Assembly (NCBI RefSeq): GCF_026230105.1
Contig: NC_079478.1
Location: 17,065,653-17,129,652, forward strand
Length of the DNA stretch: 64,000 nucleotides
Reading direction: 5' to 3'
DNA from: Diorhabda sublineata
Lineage: Eukaryota; Arthropoda; Insecta; Coleoptera; Chrysomelidae
Shown: one piece after another, positions 46,500 to 57,255 of the stretch
Layout of the letters: the number at the start of each line of letters is the position of its first letter
Numbering within the stretch: position 1 is the first letter of the stretch
The notes under the pieces: model-generated
Told to the model about the DNA's origin: nothing
Databases searched by the model: none
Seen by the model: the letters and a program-made list of their open reading frames with translations, nothing else
Made by a program: the position numbers and the translations under genes

Positions 46500-47640
46500 C
46501 TGAAATCGAAACATGTGAACAAACAATAGACTAACATCTTACTCTTCTATCTCAACTGAATTTGCTAGAAATATAATCTAAGAAATATTTTATAAACTTT
46601 AAAAGTTTACTTTTTTATTGTTACAGAATTGTAGAATTTGAATAAAATTTATCAATTCAGATTTTGAACACCTAATGTTTTCATCCAAGTGTGATATGCT
46701 TTTGAGTTAGAAAGAAGACATTAATTTGAAATACTTCCCAAAACGTGTGAGAAACATTTCTTTCTAAAACAATTACACTCAAAATATTATCAGCTACCTC
46801 ACCAGACTTCAATTGAATTCTATCTAAAATAAGTTAATTCATGATCTACTTTTATACAATAATCATAACAATCTATTTAACATTGAACCATCTATTTTCT
46901 TAACTACATTTTAAAATAACACTAATCGAAAATTGTTATTTAATAAGGTAATAAAATTTAAATCACTAATAATTATTTGTTTAGAAGTTCCTGAAGGGTA
47001 TAGCAAAATTACTTGTATTCATAAAATTTTATTTTCACGATATCTCTTGTTATTTTTATTATCATTCAACTTTCATTAAATACAGAATTTACTGATAAAA
47101 TTAACATATTATATGACGATTGTGTCTATAATAATTTGTTTTTAAATAACATTACTCTTTTTTATTTTCATCATGATGACAAGTCACACGTAGATTACGA
47201 TCTTGACTTGACCATAGAACTAGTTCTTTTTGGAACCTTAGCTAAGTAGTGGTCTCATACACAGCACGAATACATCTCGGAATCAAGACCTCAAATTTTG
47301 CATAATAAATTATTGAACCTTGAAAAGACATAATCTTTACAAAATAATCTTATGAACATTCTATTTTTTGGTACCAAAAACATTTTGCTTAAGTATTTTT
47401 AATTATTTCCCTTATATAACATTGTATTCCCTATACTCAGTTTCAACAGTAATCTTAATTTAATAATTTCTCGTTATAAATCACTAGGTTTTGATGTCTG
47501 TACTCTAAGCAAATATTCAACATGTCGGCATCAAAATTATTTGAATCATATCTATTTATACATTTTTATAATTCTGAACTAAAATTAGTAAGTCAAAATA
47601 AATTTAAAGTTCCCGCACTTTTTTCATCGTTATGGCGCAT
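46500..47640. other. No gene seen
   Basis: AT-rich intergenic sequence with no repeat or coding signal recognised. Confidence 0.5.
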
Positions 47641-47678
47641 GACTCTTCCGCTTCCCACTTCTTCCCGCCAAAGGTACG

Positions 47679-47762
47679 ATGACCATCATGGCCATTGTTC
47701 TCGAAGGCTTGTTTCGCCATTGTGGTTCCGTCGGTTTTACAGTTTGGTCAAGTGATCATACG
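47679..47762 (+). CDS. Candidate first exon of an unidentified spliced locus
   Basis: From the ATG at 47679 a frame of 28 codons (MTIMAIVLEGLFRHCGSV then GFTVWSSDHT) runs to a consensus donor ACG|GTAAGT at 47763. The stretch 47635-47762 is GC-richer than the surrounding several kilobases. No homologue is recognised. The reading frame does not continue convincingly into the next candidate exon, so this may be a non-coding transcript or a different frame may be used. Confidence 0.25.
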
Positions 47763-47923
47763 GTAAGTCTCCTATAAAAAATTAAATAATTTACTCATTT
47801 TTTAATGTACATTTAGCCACGTTTAGATTGTTATCGCATTAATTTCACATAACCTCGCTTTTGTGTTGCCTAGTGAAGGCTTGTGTTCTGTCTATCGTTA
47901 CATGCTTTTTTGATTGTGACTAG

Positions 47924-48098
47924 ATGGAACACTCGCCTTCAACGGACATACGTACTTCGTTGGGAGAGTTTTCGCTTCGCTTTTTGCCTCGATGTCGCTT
48001 ATTCGCCCCATTTTACGTGGGGATGCAAAGCAACAGGTTGCAGCAGTTCCCAATGCTGGTACAACGCTTGTGATAAATAGCGGCATCGCTGGGACAGA
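47924..48098 (+). CDS. Candidate internal exon of the same unidentified locus
   Basis: A 175-bp GC-richer island is bounded by an acceptor (CTTTTTTGATTGTGACTAG) and a strong donor (AGA|GTAAGT at 48099). One frame is fully open across it: GTLAFNGHTYFVGRVFASLF, ASMSLIRPILRGDAKQQVAA, VPNAGTTLVINSGIAG. Another frame is open but stops near the end, and the complementary strand is also open. I do not recognise the protein. The splice signals at both ends favour a real plus-strand exon. Confidence 0.35.
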
Positions 48099-48099
48099 G

Positions 48100-51000
48100 T
48101 AAGTTAAGCATCATTTATTCTCGCTTTCAGTACAAATTATATTTATCTTGCTTATATTTTTCGGTTATTATCAAGTTCATGGTTTCGATAAATTTCATTC
48201 AAGGTTAATAATTGTTATAGTTCTGCTAACCTAAAAAAAGGGTACTTAAAATGAATAGCTACTGGTTTTTTCTTATATGGAAATAAGAAAAAATATCTTT
48301 AAATGTGTATAATGAAAATAAATATGTATAATTTCACTCTTACGACCAATCAAAAAACATTTCTAGATATTTTTTAAATACCTATTGTTTTGAAATATTA
48401 ATTTTTAGATTCAGCAATTACATATTTAATTTTTCAACCTGTTTCAATTTCCAAAATGACAACTGTTTCTCTATTAATCTCTCAATTACAAACAATATAT
48501 AATATAATGCTACTTAAATATTCCTGTTACAATTTATATTTTGATTTCATTCTAATTTAGATTGAGATTTTTGTTTTAAATGATTAAACGTTTATTTATA
48601 AAATACTATAGGTAGAATTTATGTCTGGAAAAGTTTTGGATTGAATCTCGTGTTGAATTAAGTACTAATCAAATTTTGAACAAGTCGAATAAGTTTATAG
48701 TTATGATTATCTTTTTGCATTTTGCAATATACAAATACCATATATAGTGATAACATTTAATTTAACATGTGTTCTTTATACTTCATCTGATCATAAATCC
48801 CCATGTTTGCCTTGAGAACATAATTTTTTGTTTTAATTCTTTTGATGCATAAATTATTTTCAAAGTTTTTTGTGGACATTTAGAAAGTAAAATTTTTAAT
48901 TGAGGAACTAAAGTATTTGAATTATTTTATCAATTATGAAGAAAAGATCCATAAATGTATTACTACAAAGTGTTTCTTATTGAAAATGAGTGGAATATTT
49001 GTTGGATTTTATTACTAGAATACAAATACATATTGTTATAACACAATGTAGGAATTAGTTTTAGCAAATGCCTTGTATTGAATGGGTATTGAAATGTGCA
49101 AATGTCTAAAATATAATTTTTTTATAGTATAACATACATGACACCATTGGTATAATTTTTATAAAACACGCTCTTCTTGTTTTATTGAGAAATTTTATAA
49201 AATAGACTCTGATAATTTTATAAGTTTTTGAGACTCATTTCTTTAGTGATTCACCATTTGAATCTTAGTTCAAATGGTTGAATAGTCCAAAAAATTCCTG
49301 AATGCAATCTTACTAAAATTAAATGCTAAGAGTTTGGTATTCTTTCAATTGAATAAAACCACACAAATTGATGATAATTTTTGAAAAATATACTAAATGG
49401 GTTAAAGCCAGCATCGCGTAAACTTGAACTAAGATGATGAAGTTGATTGTGGAGCTCATATTTTTCAACTATACATCAACACGAGAAACATTTAGGAAAT
49501 AGAAAACCGGAGGTTCCATACTTATGGAGCAAATGATATGGAAATAGGATGGAGCTTCACTACACAGACATTTGAAAGTTTAAGAAAATTTAAGAGACTA
49601 ATCTTTGTATCACTTACTGTGCGCCTATTTTATAGCGATTAACTATTCTGGATTTGACACATTGTGGCTATTCCAAATTGAAAAATTATTTCAATATTAT
49701 TGGAAGTGTCGAGATTTTTATGAACAAAGTTGAAGCACTTTCAAACTGAATCAGAACAATAATAATACTCTTCAAAATAGTTTAACCATCTATATTAGTT
49801 TTGTATTGGTTATGTTTAAGTGATGTTTGTTAAAGAATGTCTTTATATAAACATTCTTGGAATATTTCAATTTTATCTTATTTCTATTTTAAAACTTTGT
49901 GGTACTCAAAATAAGAGACACATATATTCGACATCAGGAGAAAAAGCGTTGAAAAAAACCTGGGTATCTCATTTAAAACAGTGGAATTGTATTTAATATG
50001 TTGTACCCTCTATAAAAATTTCAGTTTGAAAAAAAATTGCTTCTATATATTTGTAATGAAGTTCCTACATAAATTTTCTCCTTATGGCATGTCAAAAATT
50101 TAAAAGATCTCTTAAAATCTGAATGTCCTTAATGTTTCTAAATAAATTGTCTTTATATACTTTCATCAGATTATATATACTTTCCTCAATTTATATATCT
50201 GTACCAGTAAGGTAATTAAGGGTAAAACAAACCATCGTTAATTAGTGCTAATATTGTATCTATTCTGTGTGTTCTGAGATATTTATTAGGCCAATTGAAT
50301 ATTTCAGCAGTTGATTTTTCTCAATAGTAATTTCAAAACTGTATTTCTTTGAATACTGTGAGAAAATTTTGTACATTGCTGGTACATTGAAGGACAGTTA
50401 TCCATTAATCAATGTAAATGAACATCAATATTGTTTATTTCACTTGTTCCATTAGATTTTGTTTTTTACCTTTATAAAAATGTTTAGAACAGGTAGAATT
50501 TCATGTTTGCCAAATTTATGGCTTGCCAATCTACAACAGAAACATCTATTTATATTCATATTTCCAAGGTATTGAGCTAACTTTTTGACACCATTGTATT
50601 CCAAAATTTTATTTATAGTATGTACCTTATATTAGATATTTTTCTATTACCCAGGTATATAATACAATACCTGTTTTGTGAATTTCAAAAATAAATGGTG
50701 TCTGCAACATGCTTGAACACACAATAGTTATTTGTCAAAAGCCAATATTTTTTTACCTGCTCAACTAAAATTCCAAGTTTCCTAGAAGGATCTTTTCTAT
50801 AGACTATAATGTTTTTAATAATATTTCCTTTAAAATTTCAGTTGTGCACAGTGGTGTATCAACTTAAGTTTGTATTACATGCAGAAGTTCTAAATAGTAG
50901 CTTTAGTTCATTTATATAAATTTAAATGAATAAATATAAAAACTTGAAGAATAGAACAAATCTTTAGCATTAATTCATATAGTACCATTGGGAAATTTGG

Positions 51001-51270
51001 TGCATGTTTTTAATTATAACATACATTTATGGAATCAAATTTGATATATTATGTTGAATTTCTTTTGGAGGTAAAAATAATTGGAAATTTTCCTAAAAAT
51101 CACAATCTCGAAGAATTCAAGTAAAAATAAAGGAATTAAAAATGTCTTAGATATCAATTTTGATTCATATGAAATAGGAACTGAAAAGTTATGAACCTTT
51201 CCAATAATAGAAATCTCGGGTAATTATCATGAACCTATAAACGTTATGGACTCGCCGTACCTATTAGTCC
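48100..51270. other. No gene seen
   Basis: A three-kilobase AT-rich tract with no open frame over 60 codons. If the candidate exons upstream are real, part of this may be intron. No exon was recognised in it. Confidence 0.45.
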
Positions 51271-51779
51271 AGGAGTCGGTAACACTAAAAGTCCCGTCAT
51301 AGCGAAATCAAAAAATTTTTTAATGTATTCGACAGTAAATTTTATTGGCTTTTAGAAAAAATCGCGCAAACCACTTTTTTGCCGGAAGGGTCTGGCACCT
51401 ATTTAAAGTGAAGAGGGCTAAAATTTCGTCATCAAGCCGTAAACTTTTTATTTTTATGTAATTTTAAAATAATTTTGGTATGCGCGCTCAAAAACTGCCG
51501 GAAAATCCAACCTTAAAGTGCATAAACTATATTAGCATCTACTCCAAAATGTGCGATAATCAATACATTTATTTTGGAGTGAATGCTTTTTGTCGAATAA
51601 GATGTCTTTTTCTCTGCTTAGATTTAAAATAAGATGAGGATTAATATGATTCGAGGAATAATAGCAGAATTTTAATTTTAGACAATTGAAACAATGAAAT
51701 AATTGACAGGAGTTTATTCTCAAACTTAGTGTATTTATTGATAATCATCGAAATTAATTTCATCTATATCACAACGGTT

Positions 51780-52730
51780 TCGTTTTCTGATTTTTCACTT
51801 TTTTCTTCATTTAATTGGCCACTAATATTTCTCCAACTTTTGAAGGAGCTGCTGGACCTTTATACCAAAATGGTTCCAACTTATTTTCTTGATTCAGTTG
51901 CTATCCCCATTTAGTTGGTTCAAATAAAATACAAATTGGTTTAGTGGCATTTTGCCACGTTGCATTTATAAATATGGTGTGTAATATTTTTTGTTAGAGT
52001 TTTCCAGATTGGAGGAATATTGCTAGAATTGAAATTTGTAAGATCTTTGTAAAATTCTTCTTTGTCACTGGCGCTTGCAAAAAATCTCAAGAATAACAAA
52101 TCTTGAATTATCAACATTATTTTTGTATATATTGTACATTTTGCATAAGATGTGTTTTCTTTCGTCATTGATGTCTTCCGGATCCGTCAAATGTTCAAAC
52201 ATATTTTGGTATTCTTCATTCTGTATTAATTATTATCCGTATGTTGAATGGTTTGATTTTTCGTTTGCTAGCAAAAGCTGTTGTATAATCAGAACCTGTG
52301 AAGGCATGGAAGCTCGAAAGAGCTCGTCAAAGTGATGGACTCAATTCTCGTCCAAGATCTGTACAACTTATATAATTAATTTCTTTACCTAATTTATTTG
52401 TTATCCATATGTTTTGGTTTTCGAATTTGTGAATATTTCCGAGACAAATGATTAACACGTCAGTATCTACAGATTTAATGATAATTTTTGGTGAGATGAA
52501 CATTTTTTCAAGTAAAAGAAAATTCTTATATCAGCCTCTTGGTGATAATATGTATAATCCTCGTTCAATGTCCGCGAGACATTGATATTAGTGTAAACGA
52601 AACATTGGTTTTCAACTTTTAAAAATATGGTGAAGGTGAAGCAGACTGAAGTGATAGAATCGCTTCTACCTTCTAAAATGCCCAAAGACAACATTACCTG
52701 AACTAGAGAAAAGTAATAAATATTTACATA
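51780..52730 (-). pseudogene. Transposon-linked ORF relic with FEN/PIN-like motifs (copy 1)
   Basis: Minus-strand pieces in three frames, in order: NINVSRTLNEDYTYYHQEAD (acidic EAD block, about 52530-52600), IIKSVDTDVLIICLGN (about 52435-52480), ALSSFHAFTGSDYTTAF (about 52275-52330), EEYQNMFEHL, DPEDINDERKHILCKMYN, KDLTNFNSSNIPPIWKTL (about 52000-52050), and FEPTKWG/FWYKGPAA near the end. I know this order from unnamed proteins repeated in many animal genomes. EAD, DTD and GSDY, with gaps of about 22 and 55 residues, are spaced like the acidic residues of FEN1-type nucleases (an inference). Frames break several times, so it is inactive. Confidence 0.65.
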
Positions 52731-53166
52731 GAAACCATGGAAACTTTATTGTCTATTCTCCATGATAGAAACTATTGCAACTATTCCAGCTTTTGCGATT
52801 CACCTCTAACACAGTACTCTGTACAAACTATATTATTTATGTAAAAAAACATTAATCAAGAAGAGTAATAGATTTACTCCAAAATAAATGTATTGAACAT
52901 CGTACATTTTGGAGTAGATGATTATATAGTTTATGCACTTCAAGGTGGTATGCGGTATTTTTCCGGCAGTTTTTAAGCGCATATACCAAGATTTTTTAAA
53001 AATTACATAAAAATAAATGAAATAAAAGTTTCCGGCATGATAGAGAAAATTTAGCCCTCATCCAATACTTCAAATAGGTATGCCAGACTCTTCCGGCAAA
53101 AAAAGTTGTTTGCGTGATTTTTTTCTATATCAAGTCAATAAAATTTTCTGTCGAATACGTTAAATA

Positions 53167-53612
53167 ATATATTATATTATAAGGTTTAAAAGTGGATATT
53201 TTTTACGAGCAGCGCAGCGCAACCGAGCGAATGCAAAATTTCCCAATTAGTTTGTTAGTTTGTTTTACTAAGTTTGTAAGAGACAATGTTTTTTTCTTTA
53301 AATTTCAATTATAGAGCTCAAATGCAATTACTTTTAGTCCTGGAATTAAAAGTAGCGTTTTTAATCCTAGGATTAAAAGTGCTGCTAAGCAACGAGCAAA
53401 TTTTTGTACGGTAAGGGGATTGATGGCTTTTGCACCTGAAAATAGTACAAAAATGTCAACATTTTTTGATGGTTGGAGAAAAAAAAATTAATATACGCTT
53501 TGACGGTAAAACATTTTTTAATTTTTTAAATAATTTTTTTACATTGTTTCAGCAATAGGAATCTACGTATACCGAGTTTAATTTATTCCTATACCTATAT
53601 TCTATTTAATAA
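53167..53612. mobile_element. Insertion within the right foldback arm
   Basis: The right arm matches the left up to GTCGAATACGTTAAAT and resumes at TTTTATGATTCCGC. The 446 bp between have no counterpart in the left arm. The insert contains a perfect 20-bp palindrome (TTTTAATCCTAGGATTAAAA, 53359-53378) next to GCTGCTAAGCAACGAGCAAA, and a GC-rich AGCAGCGCAGCGCAACC segment. It is reminiscent in style of the palindrome cluster at 46.4 kb. No coding sequence was found. Confidence 0.55.
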
Positions 53613-53668
53613 ATAAAAATTTTATGATTCCGCTTTGACGGGACTTTCAGTGTTACCGGCTCCCCGAC

Positions 53669-54730
53669 TATATCATTTCATACGTAGTTTCGAGATGCCA
53701 ACATTAGAAAGAGAGGTTCGAGATAGAGCTAAAGAGGGCAAAAGCCACGTAAATCCTTAGAATATAAATAGGATTATCAGCAAAACTGTTCAAATATTTG
53801 ATTTAAAATGACACTTTTTTGGCGCGACCTATCTGGAGACCTAGTGCTTAACGGCTCACTCGTTCCCTCCTCTCCACAATTTTAAACTATGTACTATGAT
53901 GACACTTTTTTGAAAATTTGGAATTGAATACCAATTAATATTGGTCGCTAGCGATAATAGATAATAAATGAAAAACTCATCTATAATTATTATTAAATTT
54001 CATTTGCTTTCAAATAAACGATAAATGAAAAAAACATCTCATGCCAACTAGTTTATTTATAAATTTAAAAAGATTGATATTTATTACATCTGTACAGTTT
54101 GAAAGTTGGATGGGTAATGTCTTCTTAAAACTAACATTCTTTTTAAAAAATGAGGAATTATATTATTGGATTTGTTTAGGACAAGTATATAAAATGTAAT
54201 AAAGTACTATATGTTTGCGTGGAATGTAAAAATCCTGAATCAAATAATAACTAATAGAAATGAAAATACAACGAAGAGACAATAGACTTATGTTTAATGT
54301 ATACATTATACAGGGTTGGTTACAACAATCGTAAAATTTATTTGTCTTAATGATAATGAGTTTATAGTCTGTGATATTGTAATATTAAAGCCAGGAAATC
54401 TGTCTAAATAGTAATGATGTATGTATTTCAGGCACTCTTTCCAGCATTAAAAACTTCTAATAACCAAAATCATATAAAACAACTCGCAAAACTATGCTCA
54501 AAATTTAAAAGAAAACTACACATTAACTACTGTTCAGAAAATATCTTTTCTTTTAACAATTGTTCCAATATGAGTTGAAATTGTTCTGTCTTTGTTTTCT
54601 GGTTGTACTTGGATGATATTTCTTGTTAGTTGGTTAGATTTAGAAATAGTATCATGTGCTACCTCCAAAAATCTTCATCAACTCATTTTTTCATCTATTT
54701 ATTATAAATACGTGATATTACACATAAATG
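53669..54730. other. No gene seen
   Basis: AT-rich; nothing was recognised apart from a TACAGGGTTGGTTACAAC motif near 54310 that might be an isolated transposon end. Confidence 0.45.
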
Positions 54731-55560
54731 TTCATACACTTGATTCATTTGTTGAAAATTCCTCACCCGAAGTAGTATCGTCTAATTCATTGGATTTTAA
54801 CAAGACGTCATATACAGATGATGGTACAATATTTCCATCTTGTCATTGAAAAGTATACTTTTCTTCCTCTATTAGGCATCCATAATCGTCTGGTTCCAAT
54901 GTTGTAGGACATCTCAAATAGGCATTGCGCCATATACTTGATATATATTGAGTCCGTAAAAGTTGCTGGTTTGATTCTGATTCACAGGGTGGTAAATTGG
55001 ATGCATCATAATTGACATATTTTTTAATAAAAGGTTCATGTTCATCATTTGCTTTGTATGCTGAGATGAATTTGAAGTATCGGGCTTAATTGACGTTGTC
55101 TGCTTTGACCATATAAATTTGGCAAATGAATTTTTCGATTGTTTTAAATATCTTATTACTACGTCCGGTTATATAAGCATTCCAATATCTGTTAATGCTT
55201 TTTGATATGGTATGGATTTCTTAAAATTTAAAAAGGTTTTTCTGCTCTTCTGAAAAATGAAGGATGGCCATCGCAACCCGTCAGTGCAAGAAATGCTGGT
55301 AAGCTTGATGATAGTAATGGTCCTAATTGATTATATAGATCTGATATGTTGATTACCCTTCTTTTATTTCCAACACCATATTGATGTATGGTCCATGTTT
55401 CCTAACATTATCATCAAGATATCTGTATCAGATACTTTTATAAATATATTGGTATTATTACTTTTGTGATGAAAGTACTGCACTACCCGTCTTGCAATCG
55501 AGCGAATCATCTGGCAATTTGTTTTATACTCAAAATTGTCAAATTAAAAAGATACTCGAA
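54731..55560 (-). pseudogene. Transposon-linked ORF relic with FEN/PIN-like motifs (copy 2)
   Basis: Same family as 51780-52730. On the minus strand: KVSDTDILMIMLGNMDH (about 55390-55440), VINISDLYNQLGPLLSSSLP then AFLALTGCDGHPSFFRRAEK (about 55255-55345), YQKALTDIG, and FICQIYMVKADNVN. A long open stretch follows: KANDEHEPFIKKYVNYDASN, LPPCESESNQQLLRTQYISS, TTLEPDDYGCLIEEEKYTFQ and QDGNIVPSSVYDVLLKSNEL, ending at a stop at 54731-54733. There are two in-frame stops and about three shifts. The C-terminal 130 codons are otherwise well kept. The acidic EAD block upstream is not legible. No long inverted arms were recognised around this copy. Confidence 0.7.
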
Positions 55561-55954
55561 AGCCAGATTTGTGAAGATACTTTTTTTTTTAAATAAAAAA
55601 TTTGCAATATGCAAAAGACAATGGATATTGTTGCTACCGCGCTAACCCTGCCGGAAGTTGATTTTTTTTATTTTTAATATGTAAAATATAAAGAAAGTTT
55701 CAGCCTTGTGAAAGTACCTTAGTCGAAGTGCCGATCAGCTCTCCGACTAGAAAGGTCGTTCTCAGTTTTAAAAAGAATAAAAAATGTACATCGCTCTATA
55801 ATGTTAGATGTGCGATTGTCGTCATTAATAAGGCTGTGCATTGAAAATGAGTCTACAGAATATGAATTTTGATGAGATAATTGAAAATTTTGCCACAACT
55901 AAATCAAGAAAGTTTATTAAAAAAATTTTATATAGTTGATGAAATAAGATTTGA

Positions 55955-56085
55955 ATTTACTTTTACTTATAATTTATATTTAATTTGAAACTAATATGCT
56001 ACATTTTAAATTGATTTGATTTCCTTAAGTAAGCTCCGTGTCAATTTTAGCCTCGGACCCGTCTACTTCTTAAGCGTAACATTAC
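55955..56085 (+). repeat. Diverged relative of the hAT-type element at 41468-41720
   Basis: Shares ACTTATAATTTATATTTAAT, AAACTAATAT-CTACATTT and TCAATTTTAGC with CTACTTCTTAA in the same order as 41610-41710. The ends are eroded. The rest of 55561-56688 holds no gene that I can see. Confidence 0.5.
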
Positions 56086-56688
56086 ACGTCAAATTTAGGT
56101 CGAAATAACGGGCTTTTCGGGAATTTGTATAGACTAGAAGTGGTAAAAATACTTGACAAAGTACCACTCAATCGTTGAAATAATTTGGTGTTTTTTTTTC
56201 TAACAAATTTTTAGAATTATATGTGCACGTTAACCTGTATATTGTAAATATAGCCTTCTAGATATAGACGTCTGGAATTTGACCAAGCTTTCCCAGCTTT
56301 GTCGGATATATTGTTCTTTGGTGATCTAGTTGTATGAGTGTTTTATATTTCATAAAGCTGGTTCAGCAAAGCACAATGTATTCGACTTTACATCGTGGGA
56401 GATAAAAATACTTTTCCGGGCATGCTGATTATGGAAATGGTTAGAAACGGAGGGAATCTGGCTTGAAGGAACTCCTGGTGTGATATGTAGTTTCATATCA
56501 TATCACAGCCAGTAGTTACCTACGAAATGGATTCCCTTTTTCATTGAATTCAAAATAAGCAGAATCTACTAAAATCTGAGGATTCATCGAAACTTCGAAT
56601 GAAACAAATGTTATATTGTAGGTATACTACTGAAAGCTTATTTATTTTTTATTGCAAATGATCTATTATCAATTAAACGATTTGGGGT

Positions 56689-56795
56689 CAACCATATATT
56701 ACGTCACATGTTCATGGGGTGGGAGGGCATCACCGAAATGTGATGTGTGACGAGGAACAGGGGGCCAAAAGTTTTGAAACGTCACCTGTTAAACT
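56689..56795. repeat. Interspersed repeat of the GTCAACCATA-TTACGTCAC type
   Basis: GGGGTCAACCATATATTACG then TCACATG is followed by a G-rich GGGGTGGGAGGGCATCACCG, AAATGTGATGTGTGACGAGG and GGGGCCAAAAGTTTTGAAAC with GTCACCTG. I know this kind of sequence as a common insect interspersed repeat in which a partial inverted ACGTCAC end recurs; the far end is not complete here. Identification is from memory of the pattern only. Confidence 0.4.
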
Positions 56796-57079
56796 TCAAA
56801 ATAGTAAAACTTGAAATTTAGATATGAATAAAAAACTATTAAAATCTTCTAATTATTGATAAATCTCGTTATGAGATTGTATTTCTCATTTAACTTCTAG
56901 AGCGGCGTTGTGATGAGACACTCAAATTCACTAGACTTTTGAATGGGGAGGGTTTCATTACATTTAAGTTGTAGACGAGTTCTCGCCTGTTTTTTTTGTT
57001 TAAGTCTTCGACAAGTGCTACCAAATGCGCCTACGCATTAACTGCAATATATTCCTATTAAGTTTGTTCTAACCTATTA

Positions 57080-57255
57080 GTTTGGACCGTTCTTGGAACG
57101 GTTATTGGAAGCATTTAAATGATATTTTCTGCGCAATCTCCAGCTATGTTCGGTTCTTGTAACAGTACTTGCTATCAACCAAGTATGGAAAAGACCGAAA
57201 ACTGTTCACTAACGATACCTAAGACGGTAACTACCCGGTTGGAACACGTAATCTC
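57080..57255 (+). repeat. Dispersed repeat shared with 530-640
   Basis: GGAACGGTTATTGGAAGC and AGACGGTAACTACCCGGTTG with GAACACGTAAT recur from the start of the window. A 70-codon frame over it has no known motif. The stretch 57256-59103 holds no recognisable gene. Confidence 0.5.

Larger units (their letters stand above)
51271..53668. mobile_element. Long inverted-repeat (foldback) element carrying an ORF relic
   Basis: The left arm 51271-51582 is matched in reverse complement by the right arm 52874-53668. Paired blocks run from GAGTCGGTAACACTAAAAGT (outer end) through ATTCGACAGTAAATTTTATT, TGCCGGAAGGGTCTGGC, AACTGCCGGAAAATCC and GTGCATAAACTATAT to the inner ends. Each arm ends inward with a small hairpin built on ACTCCAAAAT/ATTTTGGAGT. 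The right arm is split by an insertion (53167-53612). The interior holds a decayed minus-strand ORF (51780-52730). The layout suits a DNA transposon with long TIRs and its own gene; the family is unassigned. Confidence 0.8.
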
